Source of the DNA: Candidatus Zixiibacteriota bacterium
Lineage (GTDB): Bacteria; Zixibacteria; MSB-5A5; GN15; PGXB01
Assembly (NCBI GenBank): GCA_900498245.1
Contig: LS998015.1
Span: forward strand, 2,737,306 to 2,773,414
Length of the DNA stretch: 36,109 nucleotides
Reading direction: 5' to 3'
Part shown: positions 6,837 to 15,167 of the stretch, piece after piece
Numbering within the stretch: the first letter of the stretch is position 1
Layout: each line of letters begins with the position of its first letter
The notes under the pieces: generated by a model
The model's input: the letters and a program-made list of their open reading frames with translations, nothing else
Database searches by the model: none
What the model was told of the DNA's origin: nothing
Program-made: the position numbers and the translations under genes

Positions 6837-8394
6837 GATATTCTCCCCAGATTTGGCGAAGGGTATCGGAAATTTCGCCCACGGTGGCGTAATGCTCGAC
6901 GGCCTCAATGATCGGATATACCAGGTTGGTGCGAACAAGGGCGGCTTTATTTAATTTTTCAAGAGCTATCTTAACAGCCCCCGAGTCACGCCGCTTTCGA
7001 AGGGCACGTAATTTTTCAATCTGCATGTTTTCCAGAGTCGGATCGACCTTTAAAATATCGGGAATGGAGGCGGTCGGTGTGGAGAACCGATTGATACCGA
7101 CAATTACAGTTCGGCCGGACTCAACTTCCTTTTGAAATTTGTAGGCCGAACCGGCGATCTCATTTTTAAAGAATCCGGATTCGACGCACTTGACGGCTCC
7201 GCCGCGGCGGTCAATTTCAGCCAGCAGTGCGAGAATGTTCTTCTCCAATTGATCGGTAAGATACTCAATGAGATAGGCCCCTCCAAGAGGATCGACGGAA
7301 TCGGCCGCGCCGGATTCGAAGGCCAATATCTGTTGGGTGCGGAGCGCAATTTCGGCGGCCTTCTCGGTCGGAAGGGCCAGAGCCTCATCGAACGAATTGG
7401 TGTGCAGGGATTGAGTTCCGCCGAGGACGGCGCTCAGCGCCTGGAGAGTGGTGCGGATTATATTGTTTTCCGGTTGCTGAGCGGTGAGAGTGGAACCGCC
7501 GGTTTGAGTATGGAAACGAAGCAAGAGTGATTTTTCGGATTGCGCGCGGAATTTCTCTTTCATGATATGCGCCCAGATGCGGCGTGCGGCCCGAAACTTG
7601 GCAATTTCCTCGAATAAATTATTATGGGCCGCGAAAAAGAAAGACAGACGGGGGGCAAAATTATCGATATCCAGTCCGGCCGCCAGGGCCGAGTCGACAT
7701 AGGCAATGGCATCGGCCAGAGTAAAGGCGACTTCCTGAACGGCGGTAGCTCCGGCTTCCCTGATATGATAACCGGATATCGATATGGTGTTGAATTGGGG
7801 CAGATGCTCTTTGGCGTAAGCAAAAATGTCGGTGATGATTCGCATCGACGGTTCCGCCGGGAAAATATAGGTACCGCGAGCGATGAATTCTTTGAGAATA
7901 TCATTCTGGATGGTACCGGAAATCTTCTCGGGCGGAACGCCCTGTTTTTTGGCGGTAACGATATACATCGCCAGAAGAATCACGGCGGTCGCATTGATGG
8001 TCATGGACGTGGAGACTTCGCCGAGCGGAATCGAGTCAAAGAGCCGTTCCATATCTTCAAGAGAATCGATAGCGACGCCGGTCCGACCGACCTCGCCGCG
8101 CGCCATAGGATGATCGGAATCATAGCCGATTTGTGTGGCCAGATCAAATGCAACCGATAGGCCGGTTTGTCCCTGCGACAGAAGGTAGCGGAAGCGGCGA
8201 TTGGTCTCCTCGGCAGTCCCGAAGCCGGCATACTGGCGCATGGTCCAGAGTCTGCCCCGGTACATATCTTCATATATGCCGCGAGTATAGGGATATTGGC
8301 CGGGGTGTTCCAATGGTTCTGATACGGTCGGAGAGGAATCTAAGAAAAGAGGGATCTCGATATCGGAGGTGGTTTTCTTTTTTTGGGCCATCAT
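6826..8394 (-). CDS. mcmA: Methylmalonyl-CoA mutase, catalytic (large) subunit
   Basis: 522 residues covering only the TIM-barrel half of the enzyme; the cobalamin-binding domain is absent and must come from a separate subunit. It catalyses (2R)-methylmalonyl-CoA to succinyl-CoA. Substrate signature: RQYAGFG (Y55) and ARGTYIF (R173) match Tyr89 and Arg207 of the Propionibacterium enzyme, which bind the free carboxylate. SGYHIREAG supplies the catalytic-site His (H210). The start ATG overlaps the biotin-carrier stop (ATGA), a second ATG follows at once, and its end overlaps the lipoprotein. Neighbours (propionyl-CoA carboxylase upstream, epimerase downstream) fit this assignment. Compare the paralogue at 15168-16841, which has a different signature. 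Confidence 0.93.
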   Translation of the reverse strand: MMAQKKKTTSDIEIPLFLDSSPTVSEPLEHPGQYPYTRGIYEDMYRGRLWTMRQYAGFGTAEETNRRFRYLLSQGQTGLSVAFDLATQIGYDSDHPMARGEVGRTGVAIDSLEDMERLFDSIPLGEVSTSMTINATAVILLAMYIVTAKKQGVPPEKISGTIQNDILKEFIARGTYIFPAEPSMRIITDIFAYAKEHLPQFNTISISGYHIREAGATAVQEVAFTLADAIAYVDSALAAGLDIDNFAPRLSFFFAAHNNLFEEIAKFRAARRIWAHIMKEKFRAQSEKSLLLRFHTQTGGSTLTAQQPENNIIRTTLQALSAVLGGTQSLHTNSFDEALALPTEKAAEIALRTQQILAFESGAADSVDPLGGAYLIEYLTDQLEKNILALLAEIDRRGGAVKCVESGFFKNEIAGSAYKFQKEVESGRTVIVGINRFSTPTASIPDILKVDPTLENMQIEKLRALRKRRDSGAVKIALEKLNKAALVRTNLVYPIIEAVEHYATVGEISDTLRQIWGEYHEN

Positions 8395-8909
8395 TCAAAT
8401 TCCAGCAATTTTTCATTTTTGTCGACGGCCCGTCCTGGCCCGACAAAAATTTCTTTGACGCGCCCGTCGGCAGAGGCCCGGATAATATTTTCCATTTTCA
8501 TCGCCTCAATAATAAGCAGGGTCTCCCCTTTCCTGACCGTATCGCCCGGCCGGACGGCAAGAGAGAGAATCAGACCCGGCATCGGCGCCCGGATGATTTT
8601 TTCTTTGACAATACCCAAGGCGAGCCCGGCCCGTTTTTTCAAATCGGCCAGATTGTACGGTTCAACGGTAACATTCACATCCTTGCCTTCCAGAAATAGA
8701 TCCAGATGGTCGCCGTTGCGGTTGATATCGACTTCGGAGGTGGTCTCATTAATTTTAAAAAGGAATTTCCGATCGGTCAATTTCTCGGCTTCAACGCGAT
8801 ATTCCACTCCATTGGAATTGACAACAAATATGGATTCCTGTTTGGATAGGGTCAGGTCGAATTCCTTGTCATCGACAGTGACAATATATCTTTCTTCGGG
8901 GTTCGACAT
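8391..8909 (-). CDS. Biotin carboxyl carrier subunit of acyl-CoA (propionyl-CoA) carboxylase
   Basis: 172 residues. The C-terminal 75 form the biotinyl domain: [18 protein letters not shown] and the biotinylation motif EAMKME with acceptor Lys138. The N-terminal ~95 residues are beta-rich ([36 protein letters not shown]) and resemble the barrel part of the BT domain, which in PccA joins biotin carboxylase to the carboxyltransferase. The protein carries CO2 as carboxybiotin between the biotin carboxylase (3 nt upstream) and the carboxyltransferase subunit. Its stop overlaps the mutase start by 4 nt. AAGG in the preceding stop region serves as ribosome site. Confidence 0.9.
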   Translation of the reverse strand: MSNPEERYIVTVDDKEFDLTLSKQESIFVVNSNGVEYRVEAEKLTDRKFLFKINETTSEVDINRNGDHLDLFLEGKDVNVTVEPYNLADLKKRAGLALGIVKEKIIRAPMPGLILSLAVRPGDTVRKGETLLIIEAMKMENIIRASADGRVKEIFVGPGRAVDKNEKLLEFE

Positions 8910-8912
8910 AAA

Positions 8913-10442
8913 CTAGCCTTTATCAATTCGTTTGAGGGCCGACTGACGATAGAAACGAACCCAGCTGTTCGGACTCTCGGACCGACGTTTCATGGTCAAA
9001 GAAACTTTTCTCCGCTCCAGATAATCGTAAACGACGGCGGCCAGCGCGGCCCGCTCGGAGGGGTCATCAAGGGGGCATTTAAAGACCCGGTTAGGAAAGG
9101 CGGAATCGATATAACCGGTGGAGTATTGCCCGAGGCGGAATCCGGAGGAACGTATGACAGAACAGGCAAAACCGATGGTGGTATGCAGACCGGAAATGCG
9201 GTATTCGGTCAGAGCCCGTTCGCACCGCTCCAGAGCCTCTTCCCGGTCCCGTCCCCAGACGACCAACTTGGCGATGATCGGGTCATAGTAGATGGCAATT
9301 TCGGAGCCGGACACGACGCCGGAATCAACCCGTATCCCTGGGCCGGCCGGTTCGCGGTATTCCGATATGGTGCCGGTAGACGGCAGGAAATCCTGATGAG
9401 GATCTTCGGCATATATACGGCACTCAATGGCATGGCCGTGCGGCCGGATACTCTCCTGACGGAATGACAGCGGGGCACCTTCGGCGACGCGAATTTGTTC
9501 GCGCACCAGATCCAGCCCGGTGACCATTTCGGTGACCGGATGCTCGACCTGCAAGCGGGTGTTGACTTCGAGAAAATAGAACTTGAGATCGGAATCAACC
9601 AGAAACTCGACCGTCCCGGCCCCGAGGTAGCCGGATTCACGGGCCAGATTGACGGCGGCTTCGCCCATTTCGCGGCGCAGTTCCGGGGTCATGATGGGCG
9701 ACGGCGATTCTTCGATAACCTTCTGGTGGCGCCGTTGAATGGAGCATTCCCGTTCGCCGAGATAGACTGCATGGCCATGACCGTCGGCAAAAATCTGAAT
9801 CTCGATATGGCGGGGATTATGGAGATATTTTTCGAAATAGACGCGGCCATCGCCAAAAGCGGCTCCGGCTTCGCGGATGGCGGAAGCGACTGATTCCTGA
9901 AGTCTTTCTTCGGATTCGACGACTCTCATCCCCTTGCCGCCGCCGCCGGCGGCCGCTTTGACCAGGATGGGAAAGCCAATGGCACGGGCCTTTTCGCTTA
10001 CATGACTCAAGTCTTTATTATCAAAATCGGTTCCCGGCACAACCGGCAAGCCTGCTTTGAGGGCAACGCGACGGGCTTCGAGTTTATCGCCTAAAAGGGC
10101 GATGGTCTCGGCGCGCGGGCCGATGAAAATGATTCCGTTGTCTTCACAGAGTCTGGCGAAAGAATCATTTTCCGCCAGGAAACCGTAGCCGGGATGAATG
10201 GCATCGACACCGGCCTTTTTGGCGACATCGATAATATTTTTCTGATTGAGATAACTGTCTTTGGCGGGAGCCGGGCCGATATAGTAGGCCTCGTCGGCGA
10301 GCCGGACGTGATAGGCGGTTTTGTCAATTTCGGAGTAGACGGCAACAGAGGTAATGCCGGCATCGCGGCAAGCTCGGATGACGCGGATGGCGATTTCGCC
10401 GCGGTTAGCAATGAGGATTTTTTTAAATTTATTTGTAGACAT
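8913..10442 (-). CDS. Biotin carboxylase subunit of acyl-CoA (propionyl-CoA) carboxylase
   Basis: 509 residues with the AccC/PccA biotin-carboxylase layout. It opens KILIANRGEIAIRVIRACRD, has the ATP-grasp glycine loop KAAAGGGGKGMR, then EIQIFADGHGHAVYLGERECS and the active-site segment FLEVNTRLQVEHPVTE. It uses ATP and bicarbonate to carboxylate biotin. It is about 60 residues longer than plain AccC; the extra C-terminus (YDYLERRKVSL...NSWVRFYRQ) looks like the helix that opens the PccA BT domain, suggesting that domain is shared with the next subunit. No clear Shine-Dalgarno precedes the ATG. An AT-rich gene separates it from the carboxyltransferase gene, and it has its own promoter candidate. 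Confidence 0.93.
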   Translation of the reverse strand: MSTNKFKKILIANRGEIAIRVIRACRDAGITSVAVYSEIDKTAYHVRLADEAYYIGPAPAKDSYLNQKNIIDVAKKAGVDAIHPGYGFLAENDSFARLCEDNGIIFIGPRAETIALLGDKLEARRVALKAGLPVVPGTDFDNKDLSHVSEKARAIGFPILVKAAAGGGGKGMRVVESEERLQESVASAIREAGAAFGDGRVYFEKYLHNPRHIEIQIFADGHGHAVYLGERECSIQRRHQKVIEESPSPIMTPELRREMGEAAVNLARESGYLGAGTVEFLVDSDLKFYFLEVNTRLQVEHPVTEMVTGLDLVREQIRVAEGAPLSFRQESIRPHGHAIECRIYAEDPHQDFLPSTGTISEYREPAGPGIRVDSGVVSGSEIAIYYDPIIAKLVVWGRDREEALERCERALTEYRISGLHTTIGFACSVIRSSGFRLGQYSTGYIDSAFPNRVFKCPLDDPSERAALAAVVYDYLERRKVSLTMKRRSESPNSWVRFYRQSALKRIDKG

Positions 10443-10447
10443 ATAAT

Positions 10448-10521
10448 ATGCTGATTTATATGGTAAAAAGTAGTCAGATTAAATCAATACTATCCATCTT
10501 TTAATATAAATTCGTCAGCAT
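10448..10521. repeat. Long interrupted inverted repeat flanking the biotin carboxylase promoter
   Basis: ATGCTGATTTATAT (10448-10461) and ATATAAATTCGTCAGCAT (10504-10521) are reverse complements apart from a 4-nt insertion (TTCG as read on plus). They lie 42 nt apart. The second arm overlaps the promoter spacer, so it could be a paired operator or the remnant of an insertion. Confidence 0.5.
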
Positions 10522-10529
10522 TTTGGCAA
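10501..10529 (-). promoter_or_regulatory. Sigma-70-type promoter candidate for biotin carboxylase
   Basis: On minus, TTGCCA (10529-10524, 5 of 6), a 17-nt spacer and TATTAA (10506-10501, 4 of 6). The predicted start near 10494 would leave a leader of about 50 nt. It lies in the AT-rich gap after the inserted small gene. Confidence 0.45.
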
Positions 10530-10540
10530 TTAATAAGGTA

Positions 10541-10927
10541 TTAAGTGCCATTTTTTTTTGCAGAATCTATGCACTTGCCACAATAAATATTACCATCGTA
10601 TTCAAATGTATCCATGAATATTGAAAATTCACGGCCGCAAAGAGCACACCTCTTTCCAATTGCTTGGCCATTTGCTGAATACGTTTTCGAGCTAGATTCA
10701 GTTAATAAATCCGCATTATTGCTTCTCATTCGTTGATCTTCGGAATTGGGCATCCCTGCACTAGCTATTAATCCAAAAATTCCAAAAAATAAACCCAACG
10801 AAAACCAGACTACTTGATCTCGTCCCTTTGCTTTTGCAACAACAGCTGACAAGATTCCACATGACGCGGCCTGTATCCCCAAGAAAATCCAAAAGGCAGT
10901 TTCGAACCATTCAGGTGAACCGAACAT
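10541..10927 (-). CDS. Small membrane protein with C-terminal zinc ribbon, unknown function
   Basis: 128 residues. Two hydrophobic helices (FWIFLGIQAASCGILSAVVA and VVWFSLGLFFGIFGLIASA) are separated by the short basic loop KAKGRDQ, a motif common in small uncharacterised membrane proteins. A Ser/Asn-rich linker follows, then a four-Cys zinc site (C94, C97, C116, C119; CALC...CGKC). Base composition is visibly AT-richer (about 40% G+C by eye) and codon use differs from the flanking carboxylase genes, suggesting later insertion into the operon. GAGGG lies just before the ATG and a TATAAA box lies 12 nt upstream of the start codon, so it may have its own promoter. I do not recognise a function. 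Confidence 0.7.
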   Translation of the reverse strand: MFGSPEWFETAFWIFLGIQAASCGILSAVVAKAKGRDQVVWFSLGLFFGIFGLIASAGMPNSEDQRMRSNNADLLTESSSKTYSANGQAIGKRCALCGREFSIFMDTFEYDGNIYCGKCIDSAKKNGT

Positions 10928-10970
10928 TTTACCCTCACACTTTATAAAATGCCTTACTCATTTGCATTTC

Positions 10971-12521
10971 TTACAGCGGAATATTGCCATGCTTCTTGGG
11001 CGGGTTGGAATCCTTCTTGGTGGCAAGCATCTCGAAGGCCCGGATCAGCCGGCCGCGCGTGGTTTTCGGCTCGATAACATCATCGACATATCCGTGCGCG
11101 GCGGCAATGAACGGATTGGCGAATTTGTCGCGATACTCCTCGGTCTTCTGAGTCAGTTCGGCTTCGGGGTCGGCGGCCTTATCGATATCTTTCTTGAAAA
11201 TGATTTCCACCGCACCTTTGGGCCCCATAACGGCGATTTCGGCGGTCGGCCAGGCGTAGTTGATGTCGCCGCGGACATGCTTGGAGTTCATAACGTCGTA
11301 CGCTCCGCCATAGGCCTTGCGCGTAATGACGGTGACTTTCGGCACGGTTGCCTCGCAATAGGCATAAAGCAATTTGGCGCCATGTTTGATTATACCGCCG
11401 TGCTCCTGATCGGTGCCGGGCAAAAAGCCGGGGACATCTTCGAAAGTCAGAATCGGGATATTGAAAGCATCACAGAAGCGGATAAACCGGGCGGCCTTGA
11501 TGGACGACGCAATGTCAAGAACCCCGGCCAGCACCGCCGGCTGATTGGCGATAATTCCAACGGAACGGCCGCCGAGACGACAGAAGCCGATGACAATATT
11601 GGCGGCGTAATCGGGCTGAATTTCCAGAAATTCGCCATGATCAACGATATGGTGAATGACATCTTTTATGTCATATGATTTATTGGGATTATCAGGGACA
11701 ATAGTGTTCAATTTGTCATCTTCACGCTCGGCGGGGTCGGTGGTTTCATGAAAAGGCGGGTCCTCGAGATTATTCTGGGGGATATAACTCAATAATTTTC
11801 TGAGAGTGCTGATGGCGTCGGCTTCGTTCTCGCAGGCAAAATGCGAGACGCCCGATTTAGAGGAATGAACAACGGCGCCGCCAAGTTCCTCTGAGGTGAC
11901 AATTTCGTGGGTCACGGTTTTGACAACATTCGGCCCGGTGACAAACATGTATGATGTATTTTTCACCATCAAAATAAAATCGGTAATGGCCGGACTATAA
12001 ACCGCGCCGCCGGCACAGGGGCCGAGGATGACCGAAATTTGCGGGATGACTCCGGAGGCCAGAGTGTTGCGGAGGAATATGTCGGCATAGCCGCCGAGAG
12101 AAACAACGCCCTCCTGAATGCGGGCCCCGCCGGAATCGTTAAGACCGATGACCGGCGCGCCGACCTTCATCGCCATATCCATGATTTTGCAGATCTTGGC
12201 GGCGTGCGCTCCGGAAAGAGAACCGCCGAAAACGGTAAAATCCTGAGAAAAGACGAAAACCTGGCGGCCATCGATGGTGCCGCAGCCGGTAACGACGCCG
12301 TCGCCCAATATTTTTTTATCGGCCAGCCCGAAATCGGAACTGCGGTGGGTGACAAACATATCGAACTCTTCGAAGGAATTTTTATCGAGAAGAAGTTCGA
12401 GCCGTTCGCGGGCAGTCAGTTTTCCTTTTTCATGCTGGGATTCGATGCGGTCGGGGCCGCCGCCGAGGCGGGCCTGATTGCGCATTTCATCAAGTTTGCG
12501 AAGTTTTTCTTCAAGAGACAT
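10971..12521 (-). CDS. pccB: Propionyl-CoA carboxylase carboxyltransferase (beta) subunit
   Basis: 516 residues, normal for acyl-CoA carboxylase beta subunits, with two crotonase-like halves. Oxyanion-hole regions are visible as [13 protein letters not shown] / [14 protein letters not shown] / [12 protein letters not shown] in the N half and [19 protein letters not shown] / [11 protein letters not shown] in the C half. Asp409 in GGAYDVM matches the residue (Asp422 in Streptomyces PccB) that favours propionyl-CoA over acetyl-CoA. It transfers the carboxyl group from carboxybiotin to propionyl-CoA, giving (2S)-methylmalonyl-CoA. No obvious ribosome site precedes the ATG. It follows the MBL hydrolase gene by 50 nt and is split from its partner subunits by the AT-rich small gene. 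Confidence 0.93.
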   Translation of the reverse strand: MSLEEKLRKLDEMRNQARLGGGPDRIESQHEKGKLTARERLELLLDKNSFEEFDMFVTHRSSDFGLADKKILGDGVVTGCGTIDGRQVFVFSQDFTVFGGSLSGAHAAKICKIMDMAMKVGAPVIGLNDSGGARIQEGVVSLGGYADIFLRNTLASGVIPQISVILGPCAGGAVYSPAITDFILMVKNTSYMFVTGPNVVKTVTHEIVTSEELGGAVVHSSKSGVSHFACENEADAISTLRKLLSYIPQNNLEDPPFHETTDPAEREDDKLNTIVPDNPNKSYDIKDVIHHIVDHGEFLEIQPDYAANIVIGFCRLGGRSVGIIANQPAVLAGVLDIASSIKAARFIRFCDAFNIPILTFEDVPGFLPGTDQEHGGIIKHGAKLLYAYCEATVPKVTVITRKAYGGAYDVMNSKHVRGDINYAWPTAEIAVMGPKGAVEIIFKKDIDKAADPEAELTQKTEEYRDKFANPFIAAAHGYVDDVIEPKTTRGRLIRAFEMLATKKDSNPPKKHGNIPL

Positions 12522-12571
12522 ATGGATAATCAGATATTGCGGATTTGATGAATCAAACCCCTGCTAATTTG

Positions 12572-13405
12572 TTATTCGATTTTATGTACCAGAATTTTCC
12601 CCTCTTTGTCTTCCAGGCGGCCGATTTTGATTTCGGTATCATGATCAAAAGCAATGGCCATATTGTCATGCAAGAGCCGTTCGACCAGTTTCCGTTTGAC
12701 GGCCATCGTGGTCAACGGGTCGAGATCGACCGCGGCCACATAGGGAATGCGAATATGGTATTGCGACGGAACGATATCGGCGTAATAAACCACCGTATGA
12801 TTTTCCGACGAGATTTCCACCCCCTGATGACCCGGGGTATGCCCGCCGGTGCGGACAACTTTAATGCCGGGCAGAATGTCAGTATCGCCGTCGACCAATT
12901 CCAGTTGTCCGGCATTCTGCAGGACCATCAAACGATCGACGATATAGACCGCGGCGGTCCGTTCGTTGGGGTGAACGGCGTCATCCCATTCCATCTTTTG
13001 CACAAAATATTTCGCTGTCGCGAACCGGGGGACCATCTGACCATTCTCATTTTTGACGGCACCGGCGGCGTGATCAGTATGGAGATGGGTTAAAATGACA
13101 TAATTGATGTCATTGGTACCAAGGCCGAATTGCTTCAAGGATGATTCAATAGTTGTTTCTCCGGAAGCGGCGTAGATTTTTTTCTCGCTCGGAGTAATGC
13201 AATCGCCGAGACCGGTATCGAGGAGAATATTGGTGCCATTGGCCCGGACAAGGAAGAGATTGGTTTCCATCTTGATGAGATTATTCTCATCGGACGGCAT
13301 CAATTTGCCCCAGATTTTTTTGGGGACAACACCGAACATCGACCCTCCGTCGAGCATAAATCGCTGCTCGACGAAGGGTAATATTTCAAAACGGCCAAAT
13401 TTCAT
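12572..13405 (-). CDS. Metallo-beta-lactamase-fold hydrolase
   Basis: 277 residues with the HxHxDH di-zinc motif THLHTDHAAG (H107, H109, D111, H112) and further likely ligands in GGHTPGHQG and YYADIV. The closest style is the lactonase/quorum-quenching-like MBL group (NLFLVRANGTNILLDTGLGD near the N-terminus). The substrate cannot be read from sequence. It sits 2 nt after the acyl-CoA dehydrogenase stop and before pccB, so a role as a CoA-thioester or lactone hydrolase in this pathway is possible but unproven. Confidence 0.85.
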   Translation of the reverse strand: MKFGRFEILPFVEQRFMLDGGSMFGVVPKKIWGKLMPSDENNLIKMETNLFLVRANGTNILLDTGLGDCITPSEKKIYAASGETTIESSLKQFGLGTNDINYVILTHLHTDHAAGAVKNENGQMVPRFATAKYFVQKMEWDDAVHPNERTAAVYIVDRLMVLQNAGQLELVDGDTDILPGIKVVRTGGHTPGHQGVEISSENHTVVYYADIVPSQYHIRIPYVAAVDLDPLTTMAVKRKLVERLLHDNMAIAFDHDTEIKIGRLEDKEGKILVHKIE

Positions 13406-13407
13406 TG

Positions 13408-14553
13408 TTATCTCAGGTAATTCCCGGCAATGACCAGGCGCTGGACCTCGGATGTTCCTTCATAGATTTCTGTAACCCGCTGGTCGCGGTAGAGTTTCTC
13501 GATAATCGAGAATTCGCCAATATAGCCGTACCCGCCATGAATTTGCATCGCTTTATCGACACAGAGACTGGCGGCTTCGGTAGCGAATAGTTTGGCCTGC
13601 GCCGCCTCGACGCCGAATTTTTCGCCCTTGTCCTGCAACACGGCGGCTTTGTAGGTTAAAGCGCGGGCGGCCTCGACCTGAGTGGCCATATCGGCGATCA
13701 TCCACTGAATCGCCTGCAATTTTCCGATCGGCTGACCGAAGGCGATACGGGTTTTGGCGTAGTTTATTGATTCGTCAAGGGCGCGCTGGGCCAGACCGAC
13801 ACCCTGCGCCGCGACGCCGATCCGGGCGCCGTCGAGAGTGGCCATGGCATAGCGGAAGCCCTTGCCGATTTCGCCCAACTGGTTCTTGATCGGGATGCGG
13901 TAATCTTTCAGTTCGATCCGACCGGTGGTGGCGGCCCGCATACCCATTTTGTGCTTGAGGGTGAAGCCTTTGAAACCGGGCAGATTGGCCTCGATGATGA
14001 TGGCGGAAACCTTGGGACGCTCCGTGGCCTCTTCGCCGATGCGGCAGAAAAGAACGGCGACATCGCAGGCGTCGCCATGCATGATGAAAATCTTCTCGCC
14101 GTTAATGACGAAATGGTCGCCATCTATACGGGCAATAGTCTGCTGATTGGCGGCATCGGAGCCGGCCATACGTTCGGTCAGGGCAAAGGCCGGGATCGAT
14201 TCGCCGGTGGTGCATTTCGGCAGGTATTTTTTCTTCTGTTCATCATTGGCGAAATGGATGATGGGATAGACGGCCAGTTCGGGCACGGCCGCCAGAAGAG
14301 CGGTGGCGGCATCCCAGTAGGCCAACTCTTCGATAAGGGTGATATATTCGATATTGGAGAATCCGCCGCCGCCGTATTCTTTCGGCATGGCAAAACCGAT
14401 CAAACCGGCCTTGCCGAGTTTGCGGTAATAATCAACGGGAAATTTTTCTTCTTTCCGGTCAAGGTCCTTGAAAACCGGGTTGATTTCCTTCTCGGCGAAT
14501 TCTTTTACACGGTCCCTTACAGCCTGCTGTCTTGGATCGACATTATATCTCAT
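13408..14553 (-). CDS. Acyl-CoA dehydrogenase
   Basis: 381 residues, the usual size of short/branched-chain acyl-CoA dehydrogenases. It has the FAD/substrate motif ALTERMAGSDAA (family LTEPxAGSDA), then AFGQPIGKLQAIQ, the IHGGYGYI signature and a catalytic base Glu365 in YEGTSEVQR, the position of Glu367 in short-chain enzymes. It oxidises an acyl-CoA to the 2-enoyl-CoA and hands electrons to an electron-transfer flavoprotein (not in window). Next to an isobutyryl-CoA-type mutase, butyryl-CoA or isobutyryl-CoA is the likely substrate. GGGAGGAG just before the ATG is a strong ribosome site. Confidence 0.93.
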   Translation of the reverse strand: MRYNVDPRQQAVRDRVKEFAEKEINPVFKDLDRKEEKFPVDYYRKLGKAGLIGFAMPKEYGGGGFSNIEYITLIEELAYWDAATALLAAVPELAVYPIIHFANDEQKKKYLPKCTTGESIPAFALTERMAGSDAANQQTIARIDGDHFVINGEKIFIMHGDACDVAVLFCRIGEEATERPKVSAIIIEANLPGFKGFTLKHKMGMRAATTGRIELKDYRIPIKNQLGEIGKGFRYAMATLDGARIGVAAQGVGLAQRALDESINYAKTRIAFGQPIGKLQAIQWMIADMATQVEAARALTYKAAVLQDKGEKFGVEAAQAKLFATEAASLCVDKAMQIHGGYGYIGEFSIIEKLYRDQRVTEIYEGTSEVQRLVIAGNYLR

Positions 14554-14583
14554 TTCTCCTCCCGAGATATGGGGTTGTACCTG

Positions 14584-14602
14584 CGACGGCTAAAGCCGGT
14601 CG
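14584..14602. repeat. Small hairpin in the gap before the acyl-CoA dehydrogenase
   Basis: CGACGGCTAAAGCCGGTCG folds as CGAC-GGC / GCC-GTCG with a TAAA loop and one bulged G. It lies between the cobalamin-subunit stop and the dehydrogenase ribosome site. There is no T-tract, so it is not an obvious terminator. It may be a dispersed palindrome or an mRNA processing site. Confidence 0.4.
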
Positions 14603-14610
14603 AAGGGAAG

Positions 14611-15030
14611 TTAAATTATTTTTTCGTCACGTTGGCGTTTGGCGACGGCGTTACGAAGATAGTTGACGGTTTCTTCGGTGGTGGCTCCGGGGGTAAACAG
14701 CTTATCCACTCCGATTTTCTCGAGGGCCGCCACATCTTCATCGGGGATAATTCCGCCCCCGAAAAGTATGATGTGCTCGGCTTTCTTTTCCTTGAGAAGA
14801 TTGAGGATGGCCGGGAACAGGGTCATATGGGCGCCGGACAGGATGGAGACACCGACGGCATCGACATCTTCCTGTATGGCGGCATTGACAATATTCTCGG
14901 GCGTCTGCCGCAGACCGGTATAGATGACTTCGAAGCCGGCATCGCGGAAGGCGGCGGCAATGACTTTGATTCCCCGGTCGTGGCCGTCAAGCCCCGGTTT
15001 CGCCAAAAGCACTCTGATTTTTTCGGACAT
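14611..15030 (-). CDS. Cobalamin-binding small subunit of acyl-CoA mutase (IcmB/McmB-like)
   Basis: 139 residues forming a stand-alone B12-binding Rossmann domain. It begins [14 protein letters not shown] with the DxHxxG motif (D15, H17, G20; His17 is the lower axial cobalt ligand). It continues with [11 protein letters not shown] (SxL motif) and [13 protein letters not shown] (GG motif). It is the partner that mutase large subunits without their own B12 domain require. It lies directly downstream of the isobutyryl-type mutase (137 nt gap). No other B12 domain is in the window, so it may serve both large subunits. No clear Shine-Dalgarno precedes the ATG. Confidence 0.9.
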   Translation of the reverse strand: MSEKIRVLLAKPGLDGHDRGIKVIAAAFRDAGFEVIYTGLRQTPENIVNAAIQEDVDAVGVSILSGAHMTLFPAILNLLKEKKAEHIILFGGGIIPDEDVAALEKIGVDKLFTPGATTEETVNYLRNAVAKRQRDEKII

Positions 15031-15073
15031 AAGGTTTTTCTATTTTGGTTTTTAATTATCTCATCATACAGAT

Positions 15074-15121
15074 GTCGGGTTTCTCACTCACTCCTTGCAT
15101 TCGTTCGTATCGAGACCCGAC
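15074..15121. repeat. Imperfect inverted repeat in intergenic gap
   Basis: GTCGGGTTTCTC (15074-15085) pairs with GAGACCCGAC (15112-15121), with two bulged T. It fills the gap between the two mutase-subunit genes, with a 26-nt loop region and no T-tract. The left end ATGTCGGG is shared with the hairpin at 24051-24073, which hints at a dispersed palindromic repeat. Confidence 0.5.
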
Positions 15122-15167
15122 CTACAAACTCATTTCATTCGCCTATCTCGGAACCAGACCCATAAAT

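Noticed and set aside
13951-15165. 404-codon plus-strand open frame
   Set aside because: It runs antisense through the acyl-CoA dehydrogenase and B12-subunit genes. Its translation is low-complexity (FFG, DDG rich) with no recognisable domain; a shadow of biased codon use.
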